Assembly (NCBI GenBank): GCA_936450465.1
Contig: OW388296.1
Coordinates: 50,357,750-50,421,749 of the forward strand
Direction of reading: 5' to 3'
Origin: Gibbula magus
Taxonomy: Eukaryota; Mollusca; Gastropoda; Trochida; Trochidae
DNA: 64,000 nucleotides
The notes under the pieces were generated by a model. It searched no databases, had not been told where the DNA came from, and was given only the letters and a program-made list of their open reading frames with translations. A program made the translations under genes and the position numbers. Below are positions 56,593 to 64,000 of this stretch, one piece after another (position 1 is the first letter of the stretch; every line of letters begins with the position of its first letter).

Positions 56593-59216
56593 ATCGGACG
56601 AGATGCCGTTTTCAGATTTTCAATATGGCGTCAGTATTGTGTATTTTGATACGTTCCACCTCGATTCCACATCAGCAAAAGACCTTAATAATTCATCGTT
56701 TCGATTTATTTTAGTTTAGCCTGGAAATTCTACCATATGCTTTTGTCTTGATAAACCCAAGTCTATTGCAGTCGAGTCTACCTGAGGAAATTAATAAGAT
56801 GATGATATCTAACGTTTATTACAAGTTCATTGTTTAAGTAACAATAAGTAGAAACATGATACCTTGACGTCATTGATTTAAAATTATTTCGAAATGTCTT
56901 TCTCTGTTAGCAATGATTTTGATTTTTTTATCCATTATGTGTTTTCTTTTCGTGAGAGGCATTGCACGTTGGTAGAACTTAAATGTATTTTAAAAATAAC
57001 AGAAATAGAACATTTTAAGGAAAGAAACCATTAAAGATTATAAAACAATCACAATTTGGTATCTTAGGACAGCTGCGTTTTGAAATTTAGGACAGTTGCA
57101 GTTTTGAAATACAAGATACATACTTCATATTTCTTTTGTCAAACTGTATATGAATTGATAATAGGTATAAATAATTAATAAGCTAAGATGAAAACAATCC
57201 TGTCGAACGGGTTTAATGAGATAAAAAATTACCTGTGCATGTGCTTCAATATTTCGAAATACCAAAAACTCAAGCTTTCTCCGTGAAGTGAAATCGGGTC
57301 AACTCCAAAGGATGGTACTATTTTGATTTTCCAACTATACCTTTTAATTCATCCTACAACATTTGACTCTGTCAGGTCGTTCAACAACGTAAACTCTTAA
57401 GAAAAGCAAGTAAATAATTAACCAGTGTGTGAGGAATGTTGTTTGTGTTAATAATTGAAGATGATCCAGTTCAAATGGTTCAATTCGAACACGCTATTTA
57501 TTTAATATAACCAATTGTCAAATAAATGTCAACACCAAATTTATGATATGTATATAAATCGATTTTGCTAAACAAGATATAACAAAACATAACATCCTTT
57601 GTTACCTTTTGGCGTTTCTTTAAAACAACAGCGACTGTTGGACGAGGCAGATTCAGAAAATAAATGCCCAAAAATTCTTTTCGGGATGTGTGCAACATTT
57701 GCACGTTTAATGGGCACAAAGAGACTTTTCTGTTTTATTCACGTTATACTCGTATATGCTTTCATGAGACAAATATCCAGACGTCATACAATTAGTAAAT
57801 ATAGGATATTACATGAGTTTCATTATCATACCATTTGTTTGAGACAAGTGCCTGAATATTAGTATTTACCGGGAGAGAGATAAACCAATATCCAGACACG
57901 AGTGTCGTATGACGTAGACACGAATATAAAGTTATATTTATTAAAGAAGTCACTGAATTGAGGAAAATACTTGCCGCCGCCACAATTAGAACGTAACGTC
58001 ATAGAAGAGGCGTGACGCCATAACCCGGTTTCTGACGTCATGCCACCATTGCAGTTATATTTTGCCATAGGGCATCGTCTGAAAAAAGAGAACCTCAATA
58101 TGATAGACCTCGGAGGTAAAGAAAAATTATAATGTACTTAACTATTATCTTTCTAGCGTCATCGCCTGTCTGCAGGTGTCTCCTCTGCGCTGATTAATTA
58201 CACTACGGCATTGTTTGCCGGTACCTGGTTAATACTAAAACAACTAAAAATGTTGAAATTATTTTCCATGATAATTAAGTAGAACAACACGAAAACAACA
58301 ATGTCAAACAGGTACATGTATATATTGCCTTTTGTTAAAGTTAAATTAATCATCTTCTTAATCTAAAGTTACTTTTATAGACCCGATTACCATCCCGATT
58401 CAAACATCAGAGTGACCGCAATTATTGAAGTAGATCTGGGGATGCCCGTACCCTAATAAGGTAGTTTGCCATTTCATAAGCCTTAAATGTAAAAGGACAC
58501 ATGTTTTGTTGACGAATGCAAAGTTTATTGCAATTAAACACTGTCTGAGAATGCGGGTGATCGTTGTACTGAGTATAATCGATCTGTAAACTCCTTAACG
58601 AGGCGAGGTAGGGGAGTCAAAAAAGGTTTTGTTTCTAGTTTTATGAAGGCTCACAAGACGGAACAGTATGCCGACAACATCTTAACTAACATGATTTCGC
58701 TAATTTTATTTTTAATATATCATTAATACAATTTTACCTTAGACACCGAACATTATGTACAGAAACTCCCCTTGAAAGATCAATTCAACACCCCATGTGT
58801 GTTTGAACACATACAAACTATCAAGTATCATACAGTGTACTCTTATAAATGAAATTGTTTAGATCTCTTTGCGAGATGTATGCTTATATTGCTCTTAAAT
58901 CGATTTATCCAGCACTTGACAATATTTTGTCTGACTCTTTTGAAAAATTGGTATCATTTCGTCACTGTTAGACTCTGATGATGTTTATGTTTTTTTTTAA
59001 AGAATATGTCATTGCACAGAAGTTGTTAAAACACACAGTTTACACATATGCATGTTTCGGTTAGATTAACAAAAACAAAAGTAATACTCTGAAACTATTT
59101 TGATTCAAACATTCCTCTGATAAACCGCATTGAAACTGGAACCAAGATAAACGATTTTGTAATTTCATATAAATCTCAGTGGTAAGTAAAAGGCCTGAAA
59201 TATACAATAGTCAACT

Positions 59217-59520
59217 AAAGGGGCAGTAGCACGGTTTTTCGCTCAAATTAGTTGATGAAATGTATTTGAAAAATAATTTCACCAATAGTAAAACATCCTT
59301 CTAAAAATAATAAATTGTGTTCACAATAAAATGGCCGCCATGCAAATTTTGCTTTATACGCAACATAGATTTTACCACTACAGATAATTGGTTTGTGTAA
59401 TAAGATTTGTTACCCTCTAAAGTTAATTTAAATGTCATAAACTATCATTATAAATGGGAAATTTGAAAAAATAAATTTTGCAAAAAACGTGAATATTTTT
59501 CAATGAAATTTGTCATGCAC
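59217..59520 (+). repeat. Dispersed repeat, family R1
   Basis: AAAGGGGCAGTAGCACGGTTTTTCGCTCAAAT...; same family as 3237-3570 and 60429-60725. Confidence 0.65.
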
Positions 59521-60428
59521 GAAATTACAATCATGAGTTGTTCATGGTAAAAAAAAATTTTGCCACCAGTATAAATGTTTTAGGATCTTGCAGCACGACG
59601 ATAGACGTGTGCCTGTACTAAGGGAGGTAACTCCACCATTCGTGTTCAATTGGTCTTCCGCGTAATCAATAACTCGACTGCATCTGTGCGACAGCAAAAC
59701 GCCGTGTTTAGTACTATTGGTTTAGCGGAACGCTTATACAAGACACTGGTATATTCCGCCATGTTTTTGAAAATATGATCTCTTTTCATTTTAATGTAAT
59801 TCCCGTTTTTAGTAGAATTCTTCTTATTTTGTTATGTTTTGACTGACCGTCGTAGTATATTTTGGCAGATGCTTATTAAACAGTAAAAGACATGACAGAT
59901 ATGTATGTGAATATATTTTGTATATGTACATACCTATTATATTTTATATTGCACAAATATGTTAATGTTCTATGTACCTCTTATGCTGCAGTTTGTAATC
60001 TGAGTTTAAATAAAAGTTCAGTTCGTGAAATACATTATACGGGGTTAAGCGATCCATTACATGCAATTATAATTTTCATATTTAATGCAAAAACAACTTT
60101 ATCACAACCCACTTGCCGCACTTCTCCACCCCACTTCTCCACTTAACGGTGTATGTCATTTTTGTTATTGATATAAATATGAAACATAAATATGTTTACT
60201 CATATTTTATCAAATTTTAACGCGAAAGCGGTTTTATCAACGTATTGTCTCATAGGCCGGACAGCATATGTTATCTGTTTTGATATGTATTTGACTGTAT
60301 GTTGTTGATATGCTGTGTGACACGTTTTCTTCTTAATCTTCTTATAATGAATTGAGTTTGCCGACTTGAGTGTGAAATGCATTCTGAAGTATATTAGATA
60401 TTAGTTGATCCTGTACACAATATGTACT

Positions 60429-60725
60429 TAAAGGGAAGGTGACACTTTTCGCTCAAATAAGTCAATGAAAGGTATTTGAAAAATAATTTCACCAAGTGTC
60501 AAACACCCTTCTCTCTTCGGAAAATTAAGTTAACAAATGAGTGTACATGGTTCTGTAAAGCCATGGGAATCGTTTTTGTATTTCGAAATAATTAAATGTG
60601 TTCACAATAGAAAAAAGCCACTATTGATAATTGACTTGTGTAATAAGCTGTTTTACCCCATAAAGTAAGTTAAAATGACACAAACTGTTATATTTTTTTC
60701 AAAACACGTGCCACAGCCCCTTTAA
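60429..60725 (+). repeat. Dispersed repeat, family R1
   Basis: GGGAAGGTGACACTTTTCGC with the following AAATAATTTCACCAAGTG segment as in 59217. Confidence 0.65.
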
Positions 60726-61063
60726 ATCACCATCGTCTACAAATTGATGTTGAAATAAACAGCTCTCTACATCTGTATACGAACCAACATATACTAAAAA
60801 TAGCATATTTATAATGCGCACATATCCATGCAGATTACCTCTCAAAACTTCTACATCCCAAAACTTCTACAGACTAAAACAACACAGTTCATGGTCAACT
60901 GCACATGGTCATTACCTCAAGTAAGAATGGATAGTCCGATTAATGTGCCAAAACTTCCACATAGGAAATAAGACTGAGACATGAATAGGTTGTTGGCTGT
61001 ATAACTGTTTATTCACACATATGAATATCATAAATTTTGAGATCATAACAAAACAGTGTTTTT

Positions 61064-61150
61064 CACATAATTTCAGCACTAAGTAATTGTTTGTCAAACA
61101 CACATTGTTCCACATAATTTCAGCACTAAGTAATTGTTTGTCAAACACAC
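61064..61150. repeat. Tandem duplication, 40-bp identical copies, period 47
   Basis: CACATAATTTCAGCACTAAG occurs at 61064 and 61111, with identical following 20 bp. Confidence 0.9.
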
Positions 61151-61181
61151 CTTTGTTTTTCAAATAGCATAGCAACTTAAC

Positions 61182-61379
61182 TTATGAAAGTTTCAGGAGG
61201 TGGCCGACAGCATCAAGGAACTCCATTGGTGTTTCTGCCTGGTGAGCATCAACCCAAGTGTCCTGGACGACGTCGACGGGTAGAAGGGCAAGGCCGGCAG
61301 CTCTTCTGATCCAGGTCTGGACAGCAGGGTCTTCTTTGTACTGAACGGCCAGTCCGAGGTCCTGGGTCTTGCGCCAAAT
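61182..61379 (-). pseudogene. Mutator-like (MULE) transposase fragment
   Basis: 65 codons open to a TAA, beginning IWRKTQDLGLAVQYKEDP and continuing with WIRRAAGLALLPVDVVQDTW. The pattern 'W-x-K-x-Q-x-x-G-L-A-x-x-Y-x-x-D-P...R-x-x-x-G-L-A-x-L-P' is familiar from the region after the catalytic core of animal MULE/FLYWCH-associated transposases. Two stops lie immediately upstream, so this is a fragment or an orphan last exon. Composition (GC-rich, good codon structure) differs from the AT-rich surroundings. Confidence 0.5.
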
Positions 61380-61488
61380 TTACTAGCGATTACTTTTAAA
61401 CTTCTCTTGAACGCGATTGCTCAATGTAGCGCTACGTAGCAAGGCGAGCAAACTTCGAGGAATTTGCACTGTGTCGTTCAATAGAGAA

Positions 61489-61574
61489 TGAGCGCTACTT
61501 GAGCGCTACTTGAGCGCTACTTGAGAGCTTCTTGAGCGCTTCATTGAGCGATCAATGAGCAATTTAAGCGCTCG
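61489..61574. repeat. 12-bp minisatellite (TTGAGCGCTACT)n
   Basis: Three exact and two or three diverged copies; contains the AGCGCT palindrome. Confidence 0.85.
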
Positions 61575-61699
61575 CTGTTATGGAATGGATAACCGGAGCC
61601 CTGGAAACTCTCTGGGATGTTCTTCCTCCTATGTCGGTACAGGGCTCTGCTCATGGAGGGGAAGGATGACAGTGATCGAACGTCTTCGTGTTATGCAAT

Positions 61700-61975
61700 G
61701 CATGCTCATGGCGCTACACAATTATTACCCTGAAGGAATCGTACTTTCGGTGCCGCCTATAAAGCGCTCTACGCGACCGTATAGGTCCATACATTCCCAT
61801 GTCTAGGTACCCATGTGTACAGCTGGATGAACTGAGTGCAATGTGGATGAAGTGCCTTGCCCAAGGACACACCACATAGTATACAATACAAATGTTTGGT
61901 GTCTCCACCGGAATTCGAACCCGGGCCCTTAGCGTGAGAGGCAGAAATGCTAACCACTACACCACTATGTTCCAA
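61700..61975 (-). mobile_element. tRNA-derived SINE, family S2
   Basis: Minus strand starts TAGTGGTGTAGTGGTTAGCA and has CCCGGGTTCGAATTCCGG, then a conserved body TCCTTGGGCAAGGCACTTCA and CAGCTGTACACATGGGTACC. This type of body is widespread in invertebrate SINEs (Deu/Meta-like); assignment is from memory of the pattern. Confidence 0.7.
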
Positions 61976-62819
61976 AGTCGATTATCCCTTGAAATATGAC
62001 CACTAGAGGGCCTTTTGAACACCTCGATGTACTTCAAGCTCTATGAGATCTTGTTTGCTTTCAACGGACATGTACATGTACTGTAAATGTTTGATCTTTT
62101 CATTGTGTCAAATATTAGCACTTTCTTTATCGAATAACAATCTGAACGCAAAACATTGACAGAATAATCTCTTTACTGTGTGCGTCGTTGAGTAGAATTT
62201 GTTGTCTGTTGAAAAAACACCTTTCCTTATCGAATAGAAAATATAGAGTAAAATTTTTGAAATCCTCAATCAGTCATGATAAGAAGCTCGTATTCCATTA
62301 CTTCATGCGCCTTGGCGTAGCATGGGTTGTCTCTTGATATAAGGCAATGATGAGTCCATCAGTGCATTATGAACATTAGACCGACTTTAGCGATCATGGA
62401 TTGTAGATGTTTCGTGCCTGTAGATGAGCGTGCTTGAGGTCGTCATTTAGTTAGATACAATGTAGGCAAAGCAGTATGGGTAATGTGATTTATAAAGTTA
62501 GAGTTGTTTTAACATTAAAGGCGTTTATTATTGCATATTATGTTTTTTTTTCAAATTTGCCATTTTATTATTTAAGTTTATACATTATATTGTTACGTTA
62601 GAAGGTAAAACATCTCATTCCTCGATCCTATAAGCCGAATCCATAGAAAACGGTTATACATATTGGAATAAAATGGTGCGACGTATAAAGCGACAGTGAT
62701 GTGGAACCCCTCAGTCCGAGAGATATATTTGTAAGTCTCATGGGATTTCAGACAGCGTGATGGTTGACCATATTCCATCTTGGTGCCATAATTAAAACTC
62801 TACTCAGAGTGTTTAGGTA

Positions 62820-63030
62820 TCGCTACCTTAGTCAAATTACTTTAACTTCGAGTGGCTATTTTATAATGTGAACATCTTAAAATGGCCGCTCAAGGGGAAA
62901 TGGACTCTCATGGCTTAACCGAACTTGTTATTGAATGAATTGAATTGAATATTATTCAGTCATTGTTAACACTTATTTAACTTTTCGTGAGATCATTGTA
63001 TTTCAGTTAGAAAAACTTGCTACAACGCCT
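62820..63030 (+). repeat. Dispersed repeat, R1-like, diverged
   Basis: TGTGAACATCTTAAAATGGCC and the following CATTGTTAACACTTATTTAAC resemble 44150-44300. Confidence 0.4.
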
Positions 63031-63032
63031 TT

Positions 63033-63480
63033 AAAGGTACATAAAGTATATTGTTGGAGTCACATTATATAGCTATAAGTCGTGTTATGTTATCAAGAAT
63101 TACAAACTGTTGCTGAAAGATATTTAATGCTCGTTCATTCAGTATATAGTGATAGTATAAAGGTGAATTTCGCGAAACCAGACAATGGTGGACGTCAATT
63201 GATCAATGGTAATTTTGCATAATTACCTTTAACAGAAAAATGACACATGTGGGTTGGTAATGTTTAGTACGTTATGTACATAACTATTGTAACTATGTAT
63301 GCGAGGTGTAATTTCGGTTTCTGCACATGTAAAGGGCTGTTGCTCGATTTAAATTGGGAACAAGTAATTGTCATATCTTTGGCGATAGGGTGTGAATATT
63401 CAAGTCAAGTAAAATTATTTGAACTTATATCAGAACACGTCGTCTTTCGGCACATATGAAAACCAATATGATATTTTGAA
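63033..63480 (+). repeat. Dispersed repeat, family R2, diverged
   Basis: Starts AAAGGTACATAAAGTATATT and contains AATTGGGAACAAGTAATTGT and GGCGATAGGGTGTGAATATTC, matching 4996-5160 in order. Confidence 0.5.
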
Positions 63481-64000
63481 AAAAACTCAGTGGCTCTTCA
63501 AGTTAGTTTGTCCAGCTTATGCTTTTAATCTATACATGTATACTTTATTATAATAACTGCGTTTTATAGATAATTGTGAACAAAACAGGAACTAGTCCAG
63601 TCTAGCGCAAATCTCGATTTGATCAGACTTATCGAAATGACTTACTTTGAAAATCCTGCTTTGATGATACTTCCGTAAAAATAGCGTGATCCTGTTTGTT
63701 GTAAAGAGAGGATTTTACTTTGATATCTGTCCTACATGTACCTTATCATGGCTTTATATTCACGTGCGAAAGTAACGTTCCCACATTTTTAAAACGAAAT
63801 GCTGCTTTCGGAGAAAGACGATTTTGAATGTGTTGGATAGACATATTTTAGTAAAGAAGTTCTTACAATTTCATCCAACAGTGTATGATACTTTTATGTT
63901 CATGTCAGTTCAACTTCAAATACATTAGGGATTCTGAAATCGCTTTTTCAACTTTGTTTGCGGCCAGAATGTCATTTAAGTTAAATTGTGTAAAATATAG

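Larger units (their letters stand above)
56593..64000. other. 5' flank of the cadherin gene
   Basis: No host exon recognised. Contains R1 copies (59217, 60429, 62820), an R2 copy (63033), a transposase relic (61182), a SINE (61700) and short tandem repeats. Nothing identified in 56600-59200 or 63490-64000. The promoter of the cadherin gene would lie here if exon 1 is correct, but no TATA or initiator could be placed. Confidence 0.5.

Noticed and set aside
61915..61975. Functional tRNA gene
   Set aside because: The tRNA-like head continues into a known type of SINE body and its stems are degraded.

Overview
The window looks like a stretch of a repeat-rich, AT-rich animal genome, most likely a mollusc. 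This is an inference from the long intron-split gene, the tRNA-derived SINEs with a ...GGCGTTAAAC tail, and dense MITEs and tandem satellites. There is no bacterial gene organisation, rRNA or CRISPR.

One host gene can be assembled across almost the whole window on the minus strand. Ten exon pieces between 56592 and 385 all have GT/AG borders and compatible phases, and join into a 912-residue open frame. The predicted product is a type I membrane protein: signal peptide, a domain resembling the farnesoic-acid O-methyltransferase-like (Methyltransf_FA) module, four cadherin repeats plus one degenerate repeat, a Thr-rich mucin-like stalk, one transmembrane helix and a five-residue tail. The rest of the window is introns and flanks of this gene, filled with repeats.

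Layout by position: 1-384 3' UTR and flank; 385-9154 exons 10 to 6, with MITEs, a SINE and a LINE relic in the introns; 9155-20022 intron 5, with a 5.7-kb foldback structure, a young but internally deleted Ty3-type LTR retrotransposon (15834-18983) and a 57-bp minisatellite made of copies of the end of exon 5 plus its splice donor; 20023-27022 exons 5 and 4 around an intron holding a 4.5-kb long-inverted-repeat structure and 145-bp satellites; 27023-43573 intron 3, holding about 12.5 kb of minisatellite built from 16-bp monomers arranged as 48-bp trimers and kilobase-scale higher-order repeats; 43574-44035 exon 3; 44036-50472 intron 2 with a nearly complete APE-type LINE nested in an older element; 50473-50539 signal-peptide exon; 56584-56592 candidate first coding exon; 56593-64000 5' flank with SINEs, dispersed repeats and a transposase relic.

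The points most worth following are the domain architecture of the cadherin gene, the exon-derived splice-donor minisatellite in its intron 5, and the hierarchical satellite in its intron 3. All family assignments come from reading motifs; no database search was run.
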